Positions 1 through 5,115 of a stretch of DNA of 5,611 nucleotides are shown one piece after another (position 1 is the stretch's first letter; every line of letters starts with the position of its first letter). The notes under the pieces were generated by a model. The model worked only from the letters and a program-made list of their open reading frames with translations, was not told where the DNA came from and did not search any database. The translations under genes and the position numbers were made by a program. Source of the stretch: Leptolyngbya sp. SIO4C5 (GTDB lineage: Bacteria; Cyanobacteriota; Cyanobacteriia; Phormidesmidales; Phormidesmidaceae); NCBI GenBank assembly GCA_010671965.1, contig JAAHIC010000336.1, forward strand, positions 1-5,611. The letters run 5' to 3'.

Positions 1-71
1 TCGGGCCGGTGAAACGGTGCCGCAAGCGCTGCTAGAAAAGCGGACGATGCAGCACCGTTTCACCGGCCCGA
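1..71. repeat. Perfect 20-bp inverted repeat with 31-base spacer at the window edge
   Basis: Bases 1-20 and 52-71 are exact reverse complements, separated by bases 21-51. The left arm begins at the first base of the window, so the repeat may extend further out. Both arms are efp coding sequence (residues 55-60), and the spacer is unique efp sequence (residues 61-71). The inner edge of the right arm shares the 4-base GCAC with the end of the efp fragment, consistent with joining at a microhomology. This pattern is known from fold-back chimeras made during multiple-displacement amplification, or from contig-end misassembly. Confidence 0.9.
2..55 (+). other. efp: Displaced efp fragment (codons 55-72) in inverted orientation
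   Basis: Read on the plus strand from base 2, this stretch encodes [18 protein letters not shown], the direct continuation of EF-P after the KTF of the minus-strand fragment. Residues RAGETV are therefore encoded twice, once on each strand. After the histidine codon at 53-55 the frame runs into the mirror copy and reads non-EF-P residues. It is not a separate gene. It is the remainder of the same efp gene joined in the wrong orientation. Confidence 0.85.
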
Positions 72-232
72 AACGTTTTTTCGACCACGCTACCGGACTG
101 GACATTTTTCAGCTTCGTCCGCACAAAAGCCGACCCCTTACCGGGTTTGACGTGCAAAAATTCGACCACGCGCCACACCGACCCTTCTAGCTCGATTGTG
201 GTGCCGGTGCGGAAGTCATTACTAGAAATCAT
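52..232 (-). CDS. efp: Elongation factor P, N-terminal part (3' end lost at a fold-back junction)
   Basis: EF-P binds ribosomes stalled on proline-rich stretches and promotes peptide-bond formation. The 60 readable residues match its N-terminal KOW-like domain: start [10 protein letters not shown], then [20 protein letters not shown], then [10 protein letters not shown]. The conserved loop lysine, which carries the modification in many bacteria, is K32 in PGKG. The full family length is about 185 residues, so two thirds are missing. After V60 the expected [12 protein letters not shown] is replaced by unrelated residues and a stop near position 32. The missing codons lie on the other strand at 2-55, so the break looks like a DNA junction artefact and not a true frameshift. 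The ATG at 230-232 was chosen because [10 protein letters not shown] is the normal cyanobacterial start. No strong ribosome site is visible. The gene is divergent from the cyclophilin gene; in many cyanobacteria accB follows efp, but that would lie outside the window. Confidence 0.93.
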
Positions 233-305
233 GAGGGGGACTACCTTGGTTGCAACGAGAACAAACGCAGAACAATCGGCCCTTATTTTACCGCTCAGCG
301 GGATT

Positions 306-328
306 TTCCCCATACTTCTAGAGGGGAA
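306..328 (+). promoter_or_regulatory. Inverted repeat TTCCCC-N11-GGGGAA covering a possible ribosome site
   Basis: TTCCCC at 306-311 pairs perfectly with GGGGAA at 323-328 around an 11-base spacer. In plus-strand RNA the right arm overlaps the purine run AGAGGGGAA, which lies 8-10 bases before the ATG at 335. The hairpin could therefore hide a Shine-Dalgarno-like sequence. In double-stranded form the same repeat could be an operator between the two divergent genes. The pairing is seen; the function is inferred. Confidence 0.4.
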
Positions 329-334
329 CACACT

Positions 335-370
335 ATGACAGAATCAGTAAAGCGCCCAACCGCCGGGTAA
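335..370 (+). CDS. Possible 11-residue leader peptide upstream of the cyclophilin gene
   Basis: The ATG at 335 opens an 11-codon frame, [11 protein letters not shown], ending with TAA at 368-370. It lies 23 bases before the ATG of the cyclophilin gene, in another frame. GAGG at 321-324 gives it a better-placed ribosome site than that of the gene it precedes. It could be a leader ORF that couples translation to the downstream gene, or chance. Its codons show no obvious attenuator pattern such as runs of one amino acid, and I know of no described homologue. Confidence 0.22.
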   Translation: MTESVKRPTAG

Positions 371-393
371 CGTTGAATATTAGAGCAGTGAGT

Positions 394-1548
394 ATGGTTT
401 TCATCAAGCGTTGGCTTCAAGCAGCCTCTCTAGGTATCCTGCTGTTTGCAGGGCTTACCTGGATGAGTTCTTTTTCGGAAAAGGCTGAGAGCCTGGCAGC
501 TCCGGCTGTTTCTATCAGCAATAGTTCTCAAGCGACGCCCACTTTGGTCAGCTATCTGCCGCCGGGCAATGCCATCACCGATGGCAAAGCGCTTCTCAGA
601 TATGCCCTACCCATTGAAAACGAAGAAATCCGCAAAGTTCAAGCAGATTTGGAAGAACTCTCGGAATGGCTGCGCAGTAAACGCTGGAGTCCTATCAAAC
701 GCAATATTGTCAAAGTTGAACGCATTCTTAACCGCCGTAGCGACAAAATCCTAGCGGCAGTGCCCGCCGCCAATCAGTCTCAGGCAGAGACTTTACTCAA
801 TCAGCTCCAGAACGGGCTGCAACCGCTGCGAGAAGCCGTTGAGGCTCAAGCTAAAGAGCGGGTCTGGCTGCGGCGCTCAGAGCTGCTAGATACCGTGGGC
901 GAAATTGAGGAGCTAATGGTAGAGGGTTTCCCCTATGAGGTGCCCGCCGAATATAGCAGCTTGCCCCAGCTTAAGGGCCGCGCCGCCATTGAGTTCACGA
1001 CCAATAAAGGCAGCATGATCGCTGTCGTCGATGGCTACAGCGCACCTGTCACGGCAGGCAATTTTGTCGATTTGGTACAGCGCGGCTTCTATGATGGCTT
1101 AGAGTTTATCCGGGCCGAAGACTACTATTTTCTGCAAACCGGCGACCCGGAAGGGCCAGCGGAAGGGTTCATCGATCCGAAAACCAACGAGTATCGAGCT
1201 ATTCCCCTGGAAGTTTTAGTTAAGGAAGATGAGGAGCCTATTTATGGCGCTACGCTTGAGTCTCTAGGCCGCTATATGGACGATCCGGTATTGCCCTTTT
1301 CGGCTTTTGGTACCTTGGGTATGGCTCGTCCTAGTAACGACGTCAATGGTGGGTCTTCTCAGTTCTTTTTCTTCCTGTTCGAGCCAGAGCTAACGCCAGC
1401 GGGCCTTAATCTACTAGATGGCCGCTATACGGTGTTTGGCTACGTAGTTGAAAATAAAGAGCTATTAGATGACCTGGGCGAAGGCGATCGCATTGTTTCT
1501 GCCAAAGTAATCGAGGGTTTAGACAACTTGGTCATGCCAGCTACCTAG
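394..1548 (+). CDS. Secreted cyclophilin-like protein, CYP38/TLP40 type
   Basis: The 384-residue protein has an N-terminal signal peptide: basic IKRW, a hydrophobic core at about residues 8-25, and a possible cut near AESLA-AP at about 34-36. This suggests export to the thylakoid lumen or periplasm. Residues 73-180 are predicted mostly helical with charged heptad-like stretches, as in the helical domain of plant CYP38/TLP40. Residues 194-384 form the cyclophilin barrel (FIRAEDYYFLQTGDPEGP, NGGSSQFFFFLFEPEL, LLDGRYTVFGYV). Plant CYP38 acts in photosystem II assembly and repair. Compared with human CypA, the catalytic Arg (R240) and Gln (Q248) remain, but Trp121 is Leu and His126 is Tyr, so isomerase activity may be weak. 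The ATG at 394 is preferred over TTG at 373 and GTG at 388 because it directly precedes the signal peptide; the ribosome site is weak for all three. It is divergent from efp. Confidence 0.88.
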   Translation: MVFIKRWLQAASLGILLFAGLTWMSSFSEKAESLAAPAVSISNSSQATPTLVSYLPPGNAITDGKALLRYALPIENEEIRKVQADLEELSEWLRSKRWSPIKRNIVKVERILNRRSDKILAAVPAANQSQAETLLNQLQNGLQPLREAVEAQAKERVWLRRSELLDTVGEIEELMVEGFPYEVPAEYSSLPQLKGRAAIEFTTNKGSMIAVVDGYSAPVTAGNFVDLVQRGFYDGLEFIRAEDYYFLQTGDPEGPAEGFIDPKTNEYRAIPLEVLVKEDEEPIYGATLESLGRYMDDPVLPFSAFGTLGMARPSNDVNGGSSQFFFFLFEPELTPAGLNLLDGRYTVFGYVVENKELLDDLGEGDRIVSAKVIEGLDNLVMPAT

Positions 1549-1556
1549 GCTGTGTC

Positions 1557-1590
1557 AGCGTAACGCCTCCTCTGCATTTTTTACGCTTTT
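1557..1590 (+). terminator. Possible weak rho-independent terminator after the cyclophilin gene
   Basis: AGCGTAA at 1557-1563 pairs perfectly with TTACGCT at 1581-1587, followed by a short T run to 1590. It starts 9 bases after the cyclophilin stop codon. The 17-base loop is long and the stem is not GC-rich, so it may be inefficient. The stronger hairpin at 1604-1651 could assist it. Confidence 0.4.
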
Positions 1591-1603
1591 ACCCTCTACT
1601 TAG

Positions 1604-1651
1604 CGCGATCGCCTCTAGCTGCAGTATTTGCATGCAGTTGGGGCGATCGCG
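1604..1651. repeat. Long hairpin closed by two HIP1 octamers
   Basis: CGCGATCGCC at 1604-1613 and GGCGATCGCG at 1642-1651 are perfect 10-base complements, and each contains a HIP1 octamer. Inside, AGCTGCA at 1617-1623 pairs with TGCAGTT at 1633-1639 with one G-T wobble, leaving a 9-base loop. The structure lies 56 bases after the cyclophilin stop. No T run follows, so it is not a textbook terminator. It could protect the 3' end of the mRNA, or be a dispersed palindromic element. Confidence 0.6.
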
Positions 1652-1947
1652 TTTAGATGAGTGCATATAGACGCCGATTGGTAAAAAGCGGCCTTTAACC
1701 GACTCAGGCTGTAAACGGCAATGGCAATGGCGTCTCTAAAATCACCCTGCAGCACGCAGGTGAGGTGGAGCCGTTCTGAGACTTCGCTTTGGCTCAGGCA
1801 AAAACGTGCATCCCTTTCAGGCCAAAGCAATAGGCTAAATGAGGGATGAGGCTTCAATCCTGGTTGGCCTAAATACTGTCTAGCTAAGAAAGCATAAAAT
1901 AGTAAGTAAGGAATGCTCAGACAAGACAAGCAACGCAATTTTCGCTG

Positions 1948-2208
1948 ATGCGAACTGAAGATATCCCCATTCAATTGATTCACCGCCCCCTTTTGTCGCA
2001 AAACGACCCGGATAAAGTGAGAGCGCTGATGGCTTCCATTCAGGAAATTGGGCTGCAGGAGCCGATTGACGTGCTGGAGGTGGAGGGACAATACTACGGC
2101 TTTTCTGGCTGCCATCGCTACGAAGCCTGTAGCCGCTTGGGTCACGAAACGATTCGCTGTCGCGTGCGTAAAGCCCCTAAGTCGGTTCTCAAACTGCATT
2201 TGGCTTAA
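1948..2208 (+). CDS. srx: Sulfiredoxin (cysteine-sulfinic acid reductase)
   Basis: Sulfiredoxin uses ATP to reduce the over-oxidised (sulfinic) cysteine of 2-Cys peroxiredoxins, restoring their peroxidase activity in the cytosol. The 86-residue protein is the normal size for the short bacterial form and covers the whole ParB/Srx fold. The diagnostic motif is FSGCHRYEA at residues 52-60, with catalytic C55 and the nucleotide-contacting H56 and R57. The stretch IQEIGLQEPIDVLEVEG (31-47) is also typical. Further cysteines are at 61 and 71. The ATG at 1948 is the only sensible start, but no Shine-Dalgarno sequence precedes it. The next gene begins 18 bases after the stop, suggesting one transcript. 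Its nearest relatives by fold are ParB-type nucleases, but the CHR motif and small size favour sulfiredoxin strongly. Confidence 0.93.
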   Translation: MRTEDIPIQLIHRPLLSQNDPDKVRALMASIQEIGLQEPIDVLEVEGQYYGFSGCHRYEACSRLGHETIRCRVRKAPKSVLKLHLA

Positions 2209-2226
2209 CAGTTCTCAACGGATTTG

Positions 2227-2871
2227 ATGATGATTCAGGGCGATCGCACTGCCGTGCTGCGCCAGCTCATGCAGCAGGCCGATATTTCTAGCTTCAAAGC
2301 CCTGAGTCAGCAGGCTCAGGTTTCCCAATGGCAGGTGCGCCAACTGCGGCAGGGAAACATTGCTCAGATGCGCTTGCAGGTTTTGTTGCAGCTTGCAGCC
2401 GCGCTGAGGTTGACCCTGCCTGAACTACTAGCGGCTTTCTCGCTCGTGACTACCGCGACAGAGAGCGACCAGGTAGAGCAAGGAGATCAACCCGTCTTAG
2501 CGCAAGAATATCAGCGACTGCAAAAGCAGTTGGCCCTGCAGCAGCAGCAGCTAGAGCAAAAGTTTCAGCAGGATAGCCTCAATACTTTAGAATCCTGGCT
2601 TTTAAGCTGGCCGACAGCCGCCTATGCCGCCCAAAACAATCCGCAAATTCCGGCGACGCGCCTCATTCCCCTAATGCGCCCCCTAGAAAATTTACTAGCA
2701 GACTGGGGAATTGAGGCGATCGCCCCCGTAGGCGCAGAAATACCTTACGATCCCCAACAGCATCAGCTGATTGAAGGGAGCGCCCAGCCGGGAGATTTGG
2801 TCAAGGTGCGCTACACCGGATATCGCCAGGGAGGCAAGCTGCTGCATCGAGTGAAGGTTAGCCCGGCGTAG
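2227..2871 (+). CDS. Helix-turn-helix protein with a C-terminal GrpE-like head domain
   Basis: Three parts are visible in about 214 residues. Residues 9-70 look like an XRE/Cro-type helix-turn-helix (FKALSQQAQVSQWQVRQLRQ, then LQLAAALRLTLPELL). Residues 92-117 are a glutamine-rich coiled coil. Residues 142-212 resemble the GrpE beta head: WGIEAIAPVGAEIPYDPQQH, then GDLVKVRYTGYRQGGKLLHR. This follows the GrpE signature spacing (DPxxH, then GY, then a basic end), although the usual Ala after the His is Leu. GrpE is the nucleotide exchange factor of DnaK (Hsp70). The long dimerisation helix of true GrpE is much reduced here, so this is a divergent paralogue and probably not the main GrpE. The ATG at 2227 (or 2230) was preferred over TTG at 2224. 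It follows srx by 18 bases. Whether it binds DNA, DnaK or both is inference. Confidence 0.78.
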   Translation: MMIQGDRTAVLRQLMQQADISSFKALSQQAQVSQWQVRQLRQGNIAQMRLQVLLQLAAALRLTLPELLAAFSLVTTATESDQVEQGDQPVLAQEYQRLQKQLALQQQQLEQKFQQDSLNTLESWLLSWPTAAYAAQNNPQIPATRLIPLMRPLENLLADWGIEAIAPVGAEIPYDPQQHQLIEGSAQPGDLVKVRYTGYRQGGKLLHRVKVSPA

Positions 2872-2874
2872 TTT

Positions 2875-3546
2875 TCAGGTGTAAACCACATAGCCACAGA
2901 TACCCACAAGGCTTCCCGCCGCTGTCAGCGCCAGCGCCAATCGGGGAAAGACACAGCCGCCGTTATATTGGCTTAAAGGATCAGAGCCGATGCTGATAAA
3001 AGCGGCGCTTTGGAGATCTGCTTGATTTTGAAACCAGGCGATCAGATTTTGCCAAGCCCGCTGCGTTTCAGCCTTGTTTTCCACCTGCTGCCACCACTGT
3101 CCCTCAGCCTGCAGCGGCTCGACTGTCACCTCAGCCGCCGGATAAATGGTGCCGCCAAAAGCCGAGCGAATCAGGTCTGCCGTTATGGCCTGGGGCGCTT
3201 GATCTTCCTGAGAAGCGGTGATCAAGAATGGGCAAAAGTAGTCCTCAGATTCCGAGCCAAAGCCAACCGCAATTCCATCCATAATGCTAGCTGCCTGGCG
3301 GGCTAAACGGCGACATTTCTCTAACTCAGCGACTGCGTGATTGTGATGAGTTTCATCTCCATCCCGGCAGAGGAGACCGCAGGAATAGGCAACGGTTTGG
3401 GTCGAGATGCAGTTATGGGGCCATTCTCCTTGAGGATCATGAGGATCACGGGTGTTAGACCTAACCCCGTAGGTTTCCATGCACTCTGCCAACGGCAACA
3501 GGCGCTCAGCATCTGGCTGACAGTCGCGGACAACCTGATTGCTCAC
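2875..3546 (-). CDS. Uncharacterised cysteine-rich protein, last gene of the rnr-ubiX cluster
   Basis: I do not recognise this 223-residue protein. It has nine cysteines (9, 22, 46, 56, 60, 78, 105, 198, 217) and a histidine cluster HHNH at 67-70, which could bind metal or form disulfides. There is no signal peptide. The C-terminus (about 200-222) is hydrophobic with small residues; it could be a buried core or one weak membrane segment. The central part is helical (ELEKCRRLARQAA; WQNLIAWFQNQ), and WW at 151-152 is notable. The base and codon use resembles its neighbours, which argues for a resident gene. The GTG at 3544-3546 is the assumed start. No good ribosome site precedes it, and the ATG of Met23 (3478-3480) is an alternative. 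It lies 37 bases after the LapA-domain gene on the same strand, so probably shares its transcript. Its stop is 3 bases from the stop of the convergent gene. Confidence 0.75.
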   Translation of the reverse strand: MSNQVVRDCQPDAERLLPLAECMETYGVRSNTRDPHDPQGEWPHNCISTQTVAYSCGLLCRDGDETHHNHAVAELEKCRRLARQAASIMDGIAVGFGSESEDYFCPFLITASQEDQAPQAITADLIRSAFGGTIYPAAEVTVEPLQAEGQWWQQVENKAETQRAWQNLIAWFQNQADLQSAAFISIGSDPLSQYNGGCVFPRLALALTAAGSLVGICGYVVYT

Positions 3547-3556
3547 GATTTAAATC
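3547..3556. repeat. Perfect palindrome GATTTAAATC beside the start of the cysteine-rich gene
   Basis: GATTTAAATC is a perfect 10-base palindrome directly upstream of the GTG start at 3546, in the 37-base gap after the LapA-domain gene. It is AT-rich in an otherwise GC-leaning context. It occupies the place where a ribosome site would be expected. It could be a small operator or just chance; nothing else in the gap is remarkable. Confidence 0.35.
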
Positions 3557-3583
3557 TCGGCTGAGAGGTTTGAGCCTGTGAAA

Positions 3584-4486
3584 TCATGGGCGATCGCGCT
3601 CTGACCAGTCTTCATCACTGGATTCATCCAGGTTGCGATAGGGAGGAATAATCACCCGGTAGTCCGCTTCGTAGACCCCATCCTCACCCACGCGGCCACT
3701 AAAGGTTTCGGCGGCAGTATCAGATTCACCATCCTCAGCCTGATTCCTTGACCCAGTCTCCTCTTCGCCGCGATAGCCGTAGGAATAAATAGATCCCGAC
3801 TGATAAACCCGTTTAGGAGAAGCGGGAGCCTCGTAGTCGCGTGGCTCGGCGTACTCGTCTATGCTCTCTTCAGCCACGTCTGCTGATTCTGGCCAGTCAT
3901 CCCAGCCTTCTTCCAGCTCATCTAAGGAGTCTTCCACCACGCTTGCGCCTTTGGGCGATTCATCATCGCGCCAGTCCTGCCAGCCTTCCTCTAGCTCATT
4001 GAGAGAATCTTCTACCTGGTACTGCTCGCGCTCACGGCGAGAACGGGGCGGTCGGCGCGGCGGCGGCTCGTTGGGGTCTGGGCGTTCTCCCCAGTTTTCC
4101 CAGTTTTCCGGCGAGCGAAAGGTTTCCCAGTCGGTTTCTGCAGCAGAGCGATCGCGCTGGGGCGCAGCTTTTTCAGCAGGCTGAGCAGTTGGGGCTTTTT
4201 TCGGCGGCTGCCAGCGGTCTGGCCGGGGCGGTTTATCTCCCTGGGGCTGGGTCCAGCCAGAGCGAGGGTTAGCGGGCGATCGCCCCCCGGCTAAATCCAT
4301 GAGTCCGGCCAGTAGCAAAGCCGTAATGGCTCCTGCCGCGATCGCCCCTACTAGCCAAACGGCAATAGGGAGCGCCTGAGTTTGAACGCCTAAAAACACC
4401 AGCGGTAGTGCGGGTGAAGTATTCTGCAGGGCAAACAAGACCAGAGCGCCTACCGCCAGCAGCAGCGCCACTAGGCGAGTCGTCAT
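3584..4486 (-). CDS. LapA-domain (DUF1049-like) membrane protein with long acidic tail
   Basis: The 300-residue protein starts with two membrane segments (about 3-20 and 38-62) separated by QNTSPALPLVFLG. This is the arrangement of LapA/DUF1049 proteins, which in enterobacteria take part in lipopolysaccharide assembly control. The remainder is very hydrophilic and probably cytoplasmic: a Pro/Arg-rich linker (65-155), then two near-identical acidic repeats at 158-172 and 184-198 and a weaker third copy at 205-214. Near the end, VYEADYRVIIPPYRNLDE (271-288) looks conserved and may be a binding motif. The start at 4486 is well supported: a strong GGAGGAGG (4491-4498) precedes it, and its ATG overlaps the ubiX stop as ATGA. 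The last codons contain a HIP1 site. LapA-domain membership is likely; the role in a cyanobacterium is not known to me, and the tail is far longer than in the roughly 100-residue enterobacterial LapA. Confidence 0.82.
   Translation of the reverse strand: MTTRLVALLLAVGALVLFALQNTSPALPLVFLGVQTQALPIAVWLVGAIAAGAITALLLAGLMDLAGGRSPANPRSGWTQPQGDKPPRPDRWQPPKKAPTAQPAEKAAPQRDRSAAETDWETFRSPENWENWGERPDPNEPPPRRPPRSRREREQYQVEDSLNELEEGWQDWRDDESPKGASVVEDSLDELEEGWDDWPESADVAEESIDEYAEPRDYEAPASPKRVYQSGSIYSYGYRGEEETGSRNQAEDGESDTAAETFSGRVGEDGVYEADYRVIIPPYRNLDESSDEDWSERDRP
3893..4015 (-). repeat. In-frame tandem repeat in the LapA-domain protein tail
   Basis: Two 45-base units at 3971-4015 and 3893-3937 encode VEDSLNELEEGWQDW and VEDSLDELEEGWDDW, 13 of 15 residues identical, 26 residues apart. 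A weaker third copy, AEESIDEYAE, follows at residues 205-214. The pattern of acidic residues with Leu/Trp anchors looks like a short linear binding motif repeated for avidity. The DNA differs at several synonymous positions, so the duplication is not recent. Confidence 0.85.
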
Positions 4487-5115
4487 GCTTCCTCCTCCAG
4501 GTGTCCCTGCCATCGCTTCAGAGGGACGCAGTCAATCTCTAGCTGATCGAGGACGCGAGCGACCACAAAATCCACCAGATCTTCAACAGTTTGCGGGTTG
4601 TGATACCAGGCCGGAATGGCCGGGACAATGCGGGCACCCGCTTCTGCTAGCGCGGTCAGGTTACGCAGGTGAACTAGGCTAAAAGGCGTTTCGCGCGGCA
4701 CCACAATCAAAGGACGGCCTTCCTTGAGCTGCACATCGGCAGCTCGCTCCAGCAAATCTGAGCTGAGTCCTGCTGCCATTTTAGCAACGGTACTCATGCT
4801 GCAAGGCATCACCACCATGCCCAAAGTCCGAAAAGAGCCGCTGGCAATGTTGGCCCCCACGTCTCCCCAGGGATGGCAGCGCAGCTTGCCCCCGCTCACT
4901 TCCCCAGCCTGCGATCGCCAAAAGGCGGCCTGCTGCTCTGGCTCTACCGGCATCCGTACAGATTGCTCAGCCTGCCAGACCATATGGGCCGACCTAGAGG
5001 CCACCACCTCAACTTCATAGTCAGCCGTAAGCAGGTGCTTCAGGGCCTGCACGGCGTAGATCAGGCCCGAAGCTCCGGTGATTCCCAGAATTAAAGGCCG
5101 TTTAGTTGTCGTCAT
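4483..5115 (-). CDS. ubiX: Flavin prenyltransferase UbiX
   Basis: UbiX joins a dimethylallyl group to reduced FMN, making the prenylated flavin used by UbiD-type decarboxylases. In cyanobacteria this serves quinone biosynthesis. The 210-residue length is typical. Visible motifs are the FMN-binding GITGASG (11-17), ASGSF (91-95), PCSMSTVAKMAAG (104-116), RPLIVVPRETP (134-144, with R141 and E142) and PAWYHNP (169-174 region, Y171), which match the substrate and phosphate-binding residues of the family. The ATG at 5115 gives the usual short N-terminus; 5124 (adding MAT) is also possible. It overlaps the end of the ribonuclease gene by 14 bases and its TGA overlaps the next start as ATGA, so the three genes are likely co-transcribed and translationally coupled. 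The frame stays open upstream to 5247 inside the ribonuclease gene, but that extension is low-complexity and rejected. Confidence 0.95.
   Translation of the reverse strand: MTTTKRPLILGITGASGLIYAVQALKHLLTADYEVEVVASRSAHMVWQAEQSVRMPVEPEQQAAFWRSQAGEVSGGKLRCHPWGDVGANIASGSFRTLGMVVMPCSMSTVAKMAAGLSSDLLERAADVQLKEGRPLIVVPRETPFSLVHLRNLTALAEAGARIVPAIPAWYHNPQTVEDLVDFVVARVLDQLEIDCVPLKRWQGHLEEEA

Larger units (their letters stand above)
233..393. promoter_or_regulatory. Divergent intergenic region between efp and the cyclophilin gene
   Basis: About 160 bases separate the two divergent starts and must hold both promoters. On the minus strand a TAAAAT box (285-290) could be the -10 for efp, but no good -35 lies 16-18 bases upstream. 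No convincing promoter is visible for the plus-strand gene. A small perfect palindrome CCGCTCAGCGG is at 291-301, and a larger inverted repeat is at 306-328. Specific promoter calls here are weak. Confidence 0.4.
1549..1947. other. 399-base intergenic region without a convincing gene
   Basis: This gap separates the cyclophilin stop from sulfiredoxin. Besides the possible terminator and the HIP1 hairpin, it holds a small stem of CCTGC at 1746-1750 with GCAGG at 1756-1760 (5-base loop). It also holds a perfect 8-base inverted repeat, GCTTTGGC at 1786-1793 with GCCAAAGC at 1821-1828. A TAAAAT box at 1895-1900, about 48 bases before the srx ATG, could be the -10 of the srx promoter; no clear -35 is seen. 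No tRNA is recognisable. A minus-strand open frame crosses the region but continues antisense through srx and resembles no family I know. A small RNA is possible but unsupported. Confidence 0.5.

Noticed and set aside
1..71. Invertible DNA switch (phase variation) in efp
   Set aside because: Inverting the segment between the arms does not rebuild EF-P past MQH, no recombinase is nearby, and efp is a housekeeping gene; a fold-back junction explains the data better.
233..331. N-terminal extension of the efp frame upstream of 232
   Set aside because: EF-P normally begins [10 protein letters not shown]; the extra 33 residues look non-coding and would occupy the promoter region.
373..393. TTG or GTG start for the cyclophilin gene
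   Set aside because: ATG at 394 directly precedes the basic and hydrophobic part of the signal peptide; the earlier starts have no better ribosome site.
1615..2199. Minus-strand open frame of 194 codons
   Set aside because: It runs antisense through almost all of srx, which is a clear match to its family, and its translation resembles no known protein.
3010..3564. Plus- and minus-strand open frames opposite or inside the cysteine-rich gene
   Set aside because: They overlap the longer frame fully, have no domain features, and lack operon context.
3861..4184. Plus-strand Ser-rich open frame of 107 codons
   Set aside because: It is a shadow of the acidic tail of the LapA-domain gene on the other strand, which has a strong ribosome site and membrane domain.
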